Positions 1-7,432 are shown, numbered from the stretch's first letter. The stretch is DNA of 11,906 nucleotides from Chromera velia (GCA_018398765.1 JAHBMJ010003273.1:1-11906); one strand, 5' to 3'. The notes: a model not told the origin generated them from the sequence alone. Translations and numbers: made by a program.

Positions 1-560
1 GGAAGGAAGGAAGGGAGGAAGGAAGGAAGGAAGGAAGGAAGGGAGGAAGGAAGGAAGGAAGGAAGGAAGGAAGAGAAGGAGGAAGGAAGGGAGGAAGGAA
101 GGAGAGAGGGAAAGGAGGAAGGAAGGAAGGAAGAGAGGAAGGAAGGAAGGAACTTCAAGGAAGGAAGGAAGGAAGGAAGGAAAGAACTAGGGAAGGAAGG
201 AAGGGAGGGAGGGAGGAAGGAAGGAAGGAAGGAAGGAAGGAAGAGAAGAAGGAAGGAAGGAAGGAAGGAAGGAAGGAAGGGAGGAAGGAAGGAAGGGAGG
301 GAGGAAGGAAGGAAGGAAGGAAGGAAAGAAGGAAGAGAAGGAGGAAGGAAGGAAGGAAGGAAGGAAAGAAGGAAGGAAGGAAGGAAGGAAGGGAGGAAGG
401 AAGGAAGAGAGGAAGGGAGGAAGGAACTTCAAGGAAGGAAGGAAGAAAGGAAGGAAGGGAGGACGGGAGGAAGGAAGGGAGGAAAAAAGGAAAGAAGGGA
501 AGAAGGAAAGAAGGCAGGAAGGAGGGGAGGAAGGGGATAGGGAGGGAAGGAAAGGAACTT
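1..560. repeat. GGAA tetranucleotide array with AACTTCAAGG interruptions
   Basis: This is a nearly pure run of GGAA units with occasional GGGA and GAGA variants. A non-repeat decamer, AACTTCAAGG, interrupts it at 151-160 and again at 425-434, 274 bases apart, and a variant AACTTGAAGG occurs at 556-565. That suggests an older higher-order duplication inside the array. On the minus strand the array reads as Leu-Pro-Ser-Phe repeats in several frames, which is a translation artefact and not a gene. The left edge lies outside the window. Confidence 0.95.
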
Positions 561-1120
561 GAAGGGAGTGGGGGCAAAGACAGGAAGAGAAATTTAAAAC
601 CTTCAAGTGAGTTTTAAGTGAGAACAGAAGGAAAAAAGAAAGAAAAGAAGTGAGAGAAGGAGAAAGGGGAAAGGGGGATAAGGAGGAAGGAAACTAGAGA
701 AGAGAAGAAGCAAGGAGAGAAGTGAGTGCAGAAGGGACTCGAGGGGGGGGAGGGAGATGACCAAGGGATGAATGAGGGAAGAAGGGGAGAGAGGGAAGAG
801 GGAGAAAACTTATTGAAGATGCAAGCAAGGAAAAGAGCGAGGAAGAATTTTCAATGGGGGGAGCAGAGGGAGACGGCCAGGAGGGGGGAAAGGGGAAGCA
901 GAGGAGGCCGGAAAGGAGGGGAAGGGGGGAGGAAAGAAGGAGAGAAAAGAGCAGGAGGGGGCGTGGGACGGCCGAAGAGATGGGAGTTGAGCAAGGGAGG
1001 AGAGGAAAACGTGTTGAGAGCGGTTGGGAAGGGGGGTGAGACGGAGGAGAACCGAGGAAGACACTTCGGAAAATTGCGAGAAGGAGTCCTACCTGCGCAT
1101 ACAGACGAACACAGACGGCG
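561..1120. repeat. Purine-rich low-complexity tract
   Basis: The plus strand here is almost all A and G (GGAGA and GGGGA motifs) but without a strict period. It continues the flank of the GGAA array and ends near 1120. Open frames on both strands (for example plus 726-1451) exist only because the composition lacks stop codons. I see no gene in it. Confidence 0.7.
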
Positions 1121-1318
1121 AGACGGCTTGCATGCATGGTCCTCAGCTGTCCACCCTCCTGCGGTGCGACGTTGTACATGGAGGCGGGGGGGGGTCACTG
1201 GCCCCCTCCCCGCCTGGGAAGCGATCTGCATTCATTTTCAGGACGCAGAGAATACAGTCCCCCGCCGTGGTGGTGCATGGGAGATGGGAATGGGAGTTGG
1301 AAGACAGATGGAAGATAG

Positions 1319-1683
1319 GGCAACGATCTTTTTCCGCGAAATCCCCGACTTCGTATGTTGGTTACACGGCTGGTTGGCCAGAGACTCCTGCTGGGCGACG
1401 GTAAGGAGGACGTCCCCTGCCTGCCCGACGAAGGAGCTCGCACGACGGTGAAGAGGAACATGGACGCGAGACAAGAGAAAAAAGAAAGAGGATGCAAGTA
1501 CAGGTCCTGCCGCGCTGTGACGACCCAACAGGTGACCTAGCCTTCAACACAGACACAGTGGAAACGCAGCTGCCCAATCCGTTGGCTGAGTATTTCATGG
1601 TTGTTGCAGAAATGCTCTCGGGTCCTGGAATTGCTTTGGAAATCCGGGGGCCACGATACGAGAGGTGGCCTTCTACGGTGTGA
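1319..1683 (+). CDS. Two candidate terminal exons of an unknown gene
   Basis: Two short exons splice in a consistent phase. Exon one is 1319-1400 after an AG at 1317-1318. A strong donor GTAAGG follows at 1401. An acceptor ending CAACAG at 1531 opens exon two, 1532-1683, which ends in TGA. The donor leaves one base of a codon and the acceptor supplies two, giving Gly across the joint. The spliced tail reads LVTRLVGQRLLLGD-G-DLAFNTDTVETQ and continues LPNPLAEYFMVVAEML, which looks like folded-protein sequence. Upstream exons, if any, would lie in or before the purine tract and were not found. The opposite strand also carries a 208-codon open frame here, so the strand call is uncertain. Family unknown. 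Confidence 0.35.
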
Positions 1684-1940
1684 GAGGCCCCGGCACGTGT
1701 CCGTGTTTTTGCATCGCTGGGCCATGTGCAGCATGCCGTGGCCCCCTCGAGTTCCAACAAACTTTGCGGTTTCATATCGCGCGGTACAGGAAACTTCGTC
1801 TTTTGGAACTTTACCAAAATGATGTGTGAACTCTGAAAAGTCGAACGGTACCCTTCCCATTTGCCTACGATTTTTTTGGATTTTTCGGTTTGAATTCGCT
1901 CTCTCATCCCGGAACAGCAGGAGTTAGAGCAGGGCTGCTC

Positions 1941-1964
1941 GGACCCGGGGCCCCACCCGGGTCC
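1941..1964. other. GC-rich 9-bp inverted repeat
   Basis: GGACCCGGG at 1941-1949 is followed by its exact complement CCCGGGTCC at 1956-1964, with a 6-base loop. It lies about 15 bases upstream of the tRNA-like head of the SINE. Its role is unknown; it may simply be a palindromic GC-rich motif. Confidence 0.5.
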
Positions 1965-1978
1965 TCCAGAGGGAAAAT

Positions 1979-2047
1979 GGTCCGGCATAGCCTAATTGCA
2001 GCTCTTCCATCGAGATGCGCGCAGTTCGAGCGCATTCGCGTCCATGC
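1979..2047 (+). repeat. SINE-like repeat, copy A, left part (interrupted)
   Basis: 2012-2038 matches 11374-11400 at 26 of 27 bases. The part before it looks tRNA-derived on the plus strand: TAGCCTAATTG at 1988-1998 fits the Pol III A-box consensus TRGYNNARNNG. A weak B-box-like GTTCGAGCG at 2024-2032 sits 36 bases downstream, a normal tRNA spacing. The repeat stops at 2047, where the large transposon begins, and resumes at 7044. Joined across the insertion, the repeat would be about 232 bp. Copy B lacks the A-box portion, so the exact left boundary is inferred. Confidence 0.65.
2039..2047. repeat. Left target-site duplication, CGTCCATGC
   Basis: This 9-mer is identical to 7044-7052. In the uninterrupted copy of the host repeat the same position (11401-11409) reads CGTTTATGT once, directly joined to AATTAAG. 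That is the pattern expected if the intervening 4,996 bp inserted here with target duplication. A 10-bp duplication (adding the next A) is also possible, but the 9-bp choice makes the two element ends symmetrical. Confidence 0.8.
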
Positions 2048-2066
2048 ATCACCCCGGGCGTCACCC
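2048..2066 (+). repeat. Left terminal inverted repeat
   Basis: The sequence ATCACCCCGGGCGTCAC mirrors the right end of the element with one mismatch in the first 15 bases and a one-base offset after that. It is followed by an A-rich stretch and G9 at 2075-2083. Confidence 0.75.
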
Positions 2067-2072
2067 TAAAAA

Positions 2073-2097
2073 ATGGGGGGGGGACCACCCCCCCCAT
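2073..2097. other. G9/C8 foldback next to the left transposon end
   Basis: AT followed by G9 (2075-2083), ACCA, then C8 (2088-2095) and AT forms an inverted repeat of about 10 bp with a tiny loop. It sits 25 bases inside the left end. Such a block could form a hairpin or a G-rich structure. The right end also has C8 at 7016-7023 at the same distance, so the G/C run appears to be part of the element's ends. Confidence 0.6.
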
Positions 2098-2195
2098 GCC
2101 AACTGACCCTGCCGCCGCCACAGGCATCAACACATACGAAGGGGGAGGGTACCCCCCTTTCAAGAAAGCATCTCGCCGCCGTTAACCCTCTTCTA

Positions 2196-2209
2196 CCCCC
2201 CCCCCCCCC
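2196..2209. repeat. C14 homopolymer
   Basis: An uninterrupted run of 14 C lies in the left part of the transposon. Between here and 2517 I see no gene: short open frames only, with no splice-consistent exon. Confidence 0.9.
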
Positions 2210-2517
2210 TTTTTACTTCAAAATCGTTCCCGCCGTCGCTTGGTATAGGTTCTGTCCCCGGCTGGTAATGACGAAGGTCAGTCATTTTTCTACTCGAAGG
2301 TTAAAGAGGTCAAGAAAGTCCATGCGGTCATACTAAGTCAGGTTCGAACGTCCTGTGTAATCCCCAGGAGGAGTTGTGATGGGGTCGCGACATGGTTATG
2401 ACTACCGATTTGTCATCGACTTCCACGATACCTCAAACGTTCTAAGTCAGTCGGTCACTCATCTTATGCGCATGCAGATGATCATAAAACAACAGAACCA
2501 GGTTTCTCTACACTTTC

Positions 2518-2870
2518 TCATCTTTGCCCCCCCCAGCTGCATTTAGTAAAGTAACTAGGTAAAGTAATGGTCCCCTGCTGTGCAGTTTTCGTATAGAACA
2601 CGCTCGGCTGCTCAGACGATTTGGCTGCCTCGGCCACCAGTATGTTACCTACTTCAAGCCAACTTTGGATATGTGATGGGAGCAGAGAAGCTAAGTTTCC
2701 TGCGGCCAGTATGGGAAGGAGCTCCATAGTGACAGGCCGTTTTGTTGCAGCTTGCTGTTTTGCCAACCTGGTAGCCTCGCGCTTCTTTGCAGCCCGCCAT
2801 TCAGACGAACTCTTTTTTTTTTCCTCCTTATCGGAGACGATATATTGTTTAGCTGTGGCTTTTCGGAGAA
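2518..2870 (-). CDS. Possible C-terminal exon of an unknown protein in the transposon
   Basis: On the minus strand an acceptor-like T9-AG (2880-2871) precedes a frame that is open to a TGA at 2520-2518. The predicted protein begins with a basic/acidic stretch (KATAKQYIVSDKEEKKKSSS, then EWRAAKKREATRLAKQQ) likely to be helical. It continues with a more ordinary tail (MELLPILAAGNLASLLPSH). The plus strand has a competing 91-codon frame (2621-2896), but the charged helix-like composition favours minus. No upstream exon, start codon or domain was identified. It could be a second gene of the transposon or a chance frame. Confidence 0.3.
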
Positions 2871-3122
2871 CTAAAAAAAAACGGTGGCACGTCTGAAGCA
2901 CAGAAGACAGCAGAAAAAAGCACTCGCTGACTTCTACCACGCTGTGTAGCACAAACAGCTGAAACAGCTGGATGGTAAAGCATTCTCATAACATGTAACA
3001 GCCATACATTTCCCCTCAGTTAATACATATGATGGACAACGGAATCTCCTTCTGCTCGCTGTATTACAGTGCTCTGTTCAGGGCCTGTAGACGCAATCTT
3101 TGGGCCTTCAGGCTCTCCCTGT

Positions 3123-3540
3123 AGTTAGTCAGTCAGTCAGTCAGTCAGTCACTCACTCAGTCAGGCAGTCAGTCAGTCAGTCAGTCAGTTAGTCAGTCAC
3201 TCAGTCACTCAGTCACTCAGTCACTCAGTCACTCAGTCACTCAGTCAGTCAGTTAGTCAGTTAGTCAGTCAGTCAGTCAGTCAGTCAGTCACTCAGTCAA
3301 TCAGTCAGTCAGTCAGTCAGTCACTCAGTGACACTCAGTCACTCAGTCAGTCAGTCAGTCAGTCAGTTAGTCAGTCACTCAGTCATTCAGTCAGCCAGTC
3401 AATCAGTCACTCAGTCAGTCAGTCAGTCAGTCAGTCAGTTAGTCAGTCAGTCAGCCGGTCAATCAGTTAGTCAGTCAATCAGTCCACCAGTCAGCCGGCA
3501 AGTCAGTCAGTCAGTTAGTCAGTCAGTCAGTCAGTCAGTC
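3123..3540. repeat. TCAG (AGTC) tetranucleotide array
   Basis: A 0.42-kb array of TCAG units has frequent single-base variants (TTAG, CACT, CAAT). Because four is not a multiple of three, the plus frame reads Ser-Val-Ser-Gln repeats (for example 3328-3540). That is an artefact of the repeat, not a protein. It lies inside the transposon and directly abuts the next tandem family. Confidence 0.95.
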
Positions 3541-3544
3541 AGGA

Positions 3545-3970
3545 ATGGAGGTTTAAGGAGTGGGGATGCTTTGCAGAGAAAGTTGCTGGCTAGAAGCTTT
3601 TGGACGTTTTAGAGAGGTGCAGATTGGACGGCTTTTCACTCCCTGTCTCACTGTCCCACTTGTTTTCGTTCAAAATATATGCTTGCATGTCTGCATATTT
3701 TCTTCCTTCTTCATGCAGGTGACTTGAGGGAGCATGGAGGTTTAAGCAGTGGGGGTGCTTTACAGTACAGGGAAAGTTGCTGGCCAGACGCTTTTGAACA
3801 TTTTGGAGAGGCGCAGGTTGGACGACTTTCCACCCCCTGTCTCACTGTTCTATTCCTTCTTGTTCAAGAGATATGCTTGCCTCTCTATAGATTTTCTTAG
3901 TTTTCCGTGTAGAAGACTTGAGGGTGCATGGAGGTGCAAGCAGTGGGGGGGTTTTACAGAAGCTGCACCG
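3545..3970 (+). repeat. Tandem repeat, ~190-bp unit, about 2.2 copies
   Basis: Units start with ATGGAGGTTTAAG at 3545 and 3734 and with the diverged ATGGAGGTGCAAG at 3928, so the spacings are 189 and 194 bases. Shared landmarks within the units include AAAGTTGCTGGC, TTGGACG and CCCTGTCTCACTGT. The third copy breaks off after about 40 bases, where the next family begins. No convincing coding frame runs through the units. Confidence 0.85.
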
Positions 3971-4340
3971 AATTAAAAGCTGAGAGCGAGACAGTAAAGC
4001 CTGCTCACATGCACCTTTGATATTGCAAACAAGGTTTTCAATATTAGAAAAAAAATGTGTAATGTTATGGTATTGCTACACACATTAAAAGTGAGGCTAG
4101 GATCCCTAAGTATAACTACCTTTACTTTTGATCAACAAAAAGAAATATTTATAACTTTTGAACCACAAAGAATTAGAAGCTAAAATTGAAACAGTAAAGC
4201 TTTTTTACATAGATCTTTTATACTGCAAACAGGTTTTTCATTACTAGGAAAAAAATATGTGATGTTATGTTATTGCTACATAGATTGAAAGCAAGGCTAG
4301 GATCACTAAGTATAAGTACCTTCACTTTTAATTTTTATGC
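3971..4340 (+). repeat. Tandem repeat, 200-bp unit, about 1.8 copies
   Basis: Copy one starts AATTAAAAGCTGAGAG at 3971. Copy two starts AATTAGAAGCTAAAAT at 4171, exactly 200 bases later. Shared blocks include ACAGTAAAGC, ATGTTATG, TATTGCTACA, AAGGCTAGGATC-like and CTAAGTATAA. The units are AT-rich compared with the neighbouring DNA and contain no usable reading frame. The array ends just downstream of the minus-strand gene's stop codon, so it may supply that gene's 3' untranslated or terminator region. Confidence 0.85.
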
Positions 4341-4372
4341 ACGCAAGATCACGCTGAGATCCTATCTTTTAC

Positions 4373-6645
4373 TCAGATTGACGCCCACACAATTTGACGG
4401 AAGACCTTTTCAAGCTTTCCCTTGGGAATATCAAAACGAATCATGTGCCGATCAAAGGGGTCCTTTGCAGAAAAATCAAAGAAATATTCCGTCCCCTCAG
4501 ATTTGGCCTCTCTCTGCATTGGAAAAAGATACACCACCACAGAGTGGTGATTTAGCTCCATGCAGAGAGTTGCACCGTACTTTCTATCCTTCCTCCGGAC
4601 TGCGGGGGCCCGTTTCATTCCCGTCTCTAAGTGTTTTTCTAGATTTGGAGGCTCAATGTCGTAGATGTTTTCAACCCTCCCCTCATATTTAGATTTCGAT
4701 CATCTCCACCATCTCTCGCTAATTTCGACCAAGTAAGTCGAGAGATCATTTCAAACCGCCTTGCCTCCCGCAAGACACAGAGTATGTACCAGCGTGGAGC
4801 CTTGCTCTCCCAGAGGGGCGTTTTTCTACCCCAAATACCTGTTGACAAAGGCATGAAAGAGATCCAACCATGGGGTTCCATCCAGTTTCCCCTCTTTGTA
4901 GAGCGGAATTACCTTCTTCATGAAGTTGTCTGTCTCTAAAAAATCCAAAAGCTTCAGACGCTCAACGTCGGTGCAACGATCTCTGAAGTTCTTCACCCTC
5001 TTCTCCAACTCCCCCCACTTCTCAGGATTCACCGCCTTTGCTGTGTTTCCCTTCGTCCTGCTGTTCGCCTCAACCCACACTTCAACAGCACGTTGTTTAG
5101 CCTGCATAAAGAAAGAAAAAAAAACAGGAAAGAAGGACCAACAGTGTTAAATCCATTATGGATGTCAAATAAAAACTTGAGGACACCAGACTTTAGAGGG
5201 CTTTTAGGCTGAGAGGGGTGATTTCGATTCATAAAGAGGAACAGAAAAGGGCGGAAAGGGGGGGGGGGGGGCAGTATAAAAAGAAAGAAGGGGAACATGG
5301 GTGAGATCTTAATTAGATTTGACTGACCTCATGAAGAAGCTAGAGTTCTGTGATACACTTCACAATCTCTGTTTTCTCCTCGTTTGACAGAGTTTCATCC
5401 TCTTTTCTCCATGCGAGCTTCATATTAAGAATGTGCAGCTCCTTTTTATGTGTGTACACCTGCAAACATAAAAAGAAACAAATGAACAAACACACGTCGA
5501 AATGAATAACTTTCAAAAAGAAGGCTTGAGCCAAAACTTCAAACCTTCCCTCCTTCCCTTCCTCCTTCCCTTTCTGCTCTTTCCCTTTATCCCTCCCTCT
5601 CTCTCCCTCTCTCTCTCCTTCCCTCTCCCCCGCTGTGTCTCTCTCATTCTGAGTCAAACCGACCCCTTGTTTGCAGATGTCTTCAACAGTTTGTATCTTC
5701 TTCAGCCATGGCTTCTTCAGACCCATGGGGGACTTTGCAAAGGTCATGTTCTTGTTCTTGTCGTAACAAGAATGACACTGGGTCCAACGGAACTGTGCGC
5801 CTGCCTGAAGGCCGGCTGCTTCCAACCGGTTATCTCCAATCCTGGAGGAAGAGACCAACTGGCATATCCTCGTCGACCCCTCATTTGCATACGTTGCCAT
5901 ATGAAGAGACGTGAGCCCCTTCAAGATACCCATGGTAAAAACCTTTCTTTCAAACTGAAAAAGCTCTCCGTCTTTCGAATACTTCAATGCCAGCGTGAAA
6001 TACGCTGCTTGTTCTTCAATTATGAAGAATGATGGGTTGTTGGAGCTGGAAAGGTACTCGATTCCCAAACAGGGGGGGGGGCCAGACGATTGGGAGGGGG
6101 CGGATTTTGCAGAACTCGCTGCTGCTGAGGCTGAAGCTGAGGTTGAAGCTCGGGCTGAAGCTGAGGCTAAAGCTGACAGAGGCTGCGGTTAAGTCAGGCT
6201 GCTCTGATCGGGACTTCTTTTTCATGCTTACTGGCGCACCCCAGGCTTGAGACAGAGTTTTCTGCTTCTTCCCAGACTTCTTTGCTACAAGACCGGCTTT
6301 GTGTTTGTCGGTGCTACAGTGTCCATGGATCGTGACGATCGTCTGAGTTTCTGAATTATCCATCACTTCATCCCCATCATCTCTCTCTTCCACTCCTCCC
6401 ATCTCTGCATCGTTCTTTCCCTCTTCTTTACCTTCTCCCCCCTCACCGTCTCCTTTCGGTTTCTGAATGACTGTCTCCTTCATGTGATAGAATTCATGGA
6501 GGTGGAAGGCGTTCTTCAGTTTGATCTTGACGTGGCATATATCACAGTCAATAGACTGCCCGTCTGCCGCAGGTGTGCCGTTCTGCTCTATAAGAGTCTG
6601 CTGGTCTACTTCAGTCCAGGCAGACTTTGCCTTGCGAGAGGCCAT
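4373..6645 (-). CDS. Unknown multi-exon gene with N-terminal C2H2 zinc finger, carried by the transposon
   Basis: The start is ATG at 6645 in a good context (A at -3, G at +4). Residues C34, C37, H50 and H54 form a C-x2-C-x12-H-x3-H finger, followed by an acidic stretch (GEGGEGKEEG) and a basic one (KKSGKKQK). Best exon set by eye: 6645-6215, 6045-5664, 5459-5364 (or to 5328), 5101-4839, 4676-4373, ending in TGA; about 490-505 residues. Introns 5663-5460 and 4838-4677 are phase-consistent. A TAG at 5342-5340 is avoided if exon three uses the donor GTGAAG at 5363 rather than the stronger-looking GTCAGT at 5327. Later exons carry a CxxC (WTQCHSCYDKNK) and charged segments such as KWGELEKRVKNFRDRC. 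No transposase, nuclease or known enzyme domain was recognised. Role unknown: DNA binding is plausible from the finger. Splicing between 6240 and 6046 is the least certain part. Confidence 0.55.
4677..4838 (-). other. Candidate intron that would remove three in-frame stops
   Basis: Read without splicing, the last exon has in-frame TAG at 4828-4826, TGA at 4753-4751 and TGA at 4702-4700. A GTATTT donor at 4838 after AACAG and an AG acceptor at 4678-4677 share the same phase and excise exactly these 162 bases. The acceptor lacks a clear pyrimidine tract. The alternative is that the gene is decaying through C-to-T changes, since each stop is one such change from Gln, Arg or Trp. Confidence 0.45.
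5102..5327 (-). other. Intron with C14 tract
   Basis: The donor GAG|GTCAGT is at 5327 and the acceptor TTTATGCAG ends at 5102, giving 226 bases. A run of 14 C on the sense strand (5271-5258) lies in the middle. Donors beginning GTC occur at two introns of this gene. If the donor at 5363 is used instead, the intron is 262 bases. Confidence 0.6.
5460..5663 (-). other. Intron, 204 bp
   Basis: The donor GGG|GTCGGT lies at 5663 and the acceptor TTTATGTTTGCAG ends at 5460. Both flanking exons are in the same phase. The sense strand is rich in GGGA and GAGA, unlike the exons, and the reading frame through it is a Glu/Gly/Arg run, which supports its removal by splicing. Confidence 0.65.
6046..6214 (-). 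other. Possible intron containing a CTCAGC/CTTCAG hexamer repeat and C10
   Basis: No single frame runs from the zinc-finger exon into the exon starting near 6045. A donor at 6214 (AA|GTCCCG) and an acceptor TTTCCAG at 6046 are phase-compatible and would excise the repeat plus the C10 tract (6081-6072 on the sense strand). A better-looking donor, GTAAGC at 6231, gives the wrong phase with this acceptor. Alternatively there is no intron and one extra base in the C10 run shifts the frame. Confidence 0.35.
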
Positions 6646-6861
6646 CTTCAAATGAAATGGCCAAAGAGAGTTAAAGCTGACGAAATGAAACAAAGAGTTC
6701 AATGCAAACACCTGAAACTGACACACTGTGTGATCATCGTGTGAAGAAATCGCAAGAACAATGAATTATGCTGATCATGGACATTAGTCTGATATCAACT
6801 GCATTGTTGTGCAAGACCGTATGATTCATTGATTGACAACAGAAGGTTTTGAGGTTCCTTA

Positions 6862-6908
6862 CCGTCTCCATGCCGTCTCCAAGAGTGTCGGAGATGGCAT
6901 GGAGACGG
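6862..6908. other. 19-bp stem-loop near the right transposon end
   Basis: 6862-6880 is the reverse complement of 6890-6908 except for one G:T position, with a 9-base loop. It lies 135 bases inside the right end, upstream of the zinc-finger gene. The sequence contains the repeated motif CCGTCTCC / GGAGACGG. It could be a transposase-binding subterminal repeat, a cruciform or an RNA hairpin. Confidence 0.8.
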
Positions 6909-6910
6909 CT

Positions 6911-6971
6911 GGGGGGGGTCTCGGCTGCGTGAAGCCGTCCCGCCGCCGTCCGAATCGGACCCAGGGGGGGG
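6911..6971. repeat. Paired G8 tracts inside the right end
   Basis: G8 runs occur at 6911-6918 and 6964-6971, and C8 at 7016-7023. Between them are GC-rich blocks (CCGTCCCGCCGCCGTCCG). The motif CCCTGCCGCCG also occurs in the left subterminal region near 2108, in the same orientation, supporting shared ancestry of the two subterminal regions. Confidence 0.55.
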
Positions 6972-7024
6972 TTCCCAGGATTGTATGCCACCCTGCCGCC
7001 GGCAACCCTCATATACCCCCCCCG

Positions 7025-7043
7025 TGTGGACGCCCGGGGTAAT
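7025..7043 (-). repeat. Right terminal inverted repeat
   Basis: The plus strand ends GTGGACGCCCGGGGTAAT. On the minus strand this begins ATTACCCCGGGCGTCCAC, matching the left end. The very next base starts the second copy of the 9-bp target duplication. Confidence 0.75.
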
Positions 7044-7052
7044 CGTCCATGC
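7044..7052. repeat. Right target-site duplication, CGTCCATGC
   Basis: It is identical to 2039-2047 and is followed by AATTAAGT, exactly as in the uninterrupted copy at 11410. Confidence 0.8.
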
Positions 7053-7215
7053 AATTAAGTCACGCACATGCGCATGCAGTTGGCAGTGAGTCAAATCTTG
7101 GTATGAAAGTCTGTAAGGAAGTATCTAGAAGTAAGAACCTGGCATGATAGATCCTGTATGTACGAGTCGAGTATGTTACGGTAGCCACTGATACATACCT
7201 GCCCACCACCTAGCG
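7044..7215 (+). repeat. SINE-like repeat, copy A, right part
   Basis: These 172 bases align with 11401-11572 without any gap and with roughly 13 mismatches by eye (about 92-93% identity). The shared block includes AGTCTGTAAGGAAGTATC, ACGAGTCGAGTATG and the end CCCACCACCTAGCG. The match stops sharply at TAGCG in both copies. After it, copy A continues with TAGCGGAGTAG (7222-7230 area), which again fits an A-box, but no B-box follows at tRNA spacing. I see no reading frame in it. Confidence 0.85.
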
Positions 7216-7432
7216 TGGTAGCGGAGTAGCACGATCGCCTCGGGGGTATTCGCAGACCGTCTGTTGGTCATGAATTTGCAGTGCGAGGTCCGTCATCTGC
7301 AGCTGCCCACAGCTTGCCTGACTATGCACGAAACCCTTTAACTCGGATAGAGACGTACAGCAGTCAATCATTTTGCTTTGCAAAAAGAGTCATTGACACG
7401 TTCAGACCGCTTCTGAAGAGATGTCAATCTAG
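7216..7432. other. Short intergenic or intronic stretch
   Basis: There is no convincing exon. A 63-codon plus frame (7281-7472) overlaps the next gene's first exon in another frame and is probably chance. The segment ends with an acceptor-like AATCTAG at 7432. Confidence 0.4.

Larger units (their letters stand above)
2048..7043. mobile_element. Mutator-like (MULE-type) DNA transposon candidate, 4,996 bp
   Basis: Seen directly: the left end starts ATCACCCCGGGCGTC and the right end, read inward on the minus strand, starts ATTACCCCGGGCGTC (14 of 15 identical). Both ends lead into a run of 8-9 G. The element is flanked by an exact 9-bp duplication and splits a SINE-like repeat whose unsplit relative lies at 11374-11572. 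Known: 9-bp (8-11) duplications are typical of Mutator-like elements, while hAT elements make 8 bp. The TIRs are short for a classical MULE. Inside are a minus-strand zinc-finger gene reading away from the right end, simple and tandem repeats, and one further possible exon. No DDE transposase domain was recognised, so it may be autonomous with an unfamiliar transposase, or a non-autonomous element that captured a host gene. Confidence 0.75.

Noticed and set aside
155-606. Minus-strand frames of 139-140 codons rich in Leu-Pro-Ser-Phe
   Set aside because: They are the translation of the GGAA array, with no start context or non-repeat protein sequence.
726-1451. 241-codon plus-strand frame
   Set aside because: The first two thirds are purine-tract Glu/Gly/Arg composition; openness is due to base composition, and the last part is another frame of the candidate exon.
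1362-1988. 208-codon minus-strand frame
   Set aside because: It is the longest non-repeat frame here, but it lacks splice or start support and is low-complexity at both ends. It is kept only as a reason for doubt about the plus-strand exons.
2341-2353. GGTTCGAACGTCC resembling a tRNA B-box
   Set aside because: The last B-box position does not fit and no A-box or T-arm pairing lies upstream.
3123-3540. CRISPR array or telomere-like repeat
   Set aside because: The four-base period with no spacers is a microsatellite and matches no telomere motif.
3328-3612. Plus-strand frame with Ser-Val-Ser-Gln repeats
   Set aside because: It is the translation of the TCAG tetranucleotide array; the tail after the array is short and unsupported.
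4700-5342. Possible reassigned stop codons (TAG/TAA read as Gln)
   Set aside because: Most in-frame stops in both genes can be removed by phase-matched introns, TGA also occurs among them, and no independent sign of a variant code was found.
5502-6032. 176-codon plus-strand frame
   Set aside because: It is antisense to the zinc-finger gene and runs through its pyrimidine-rich intron; the minus strand has the splice signals.
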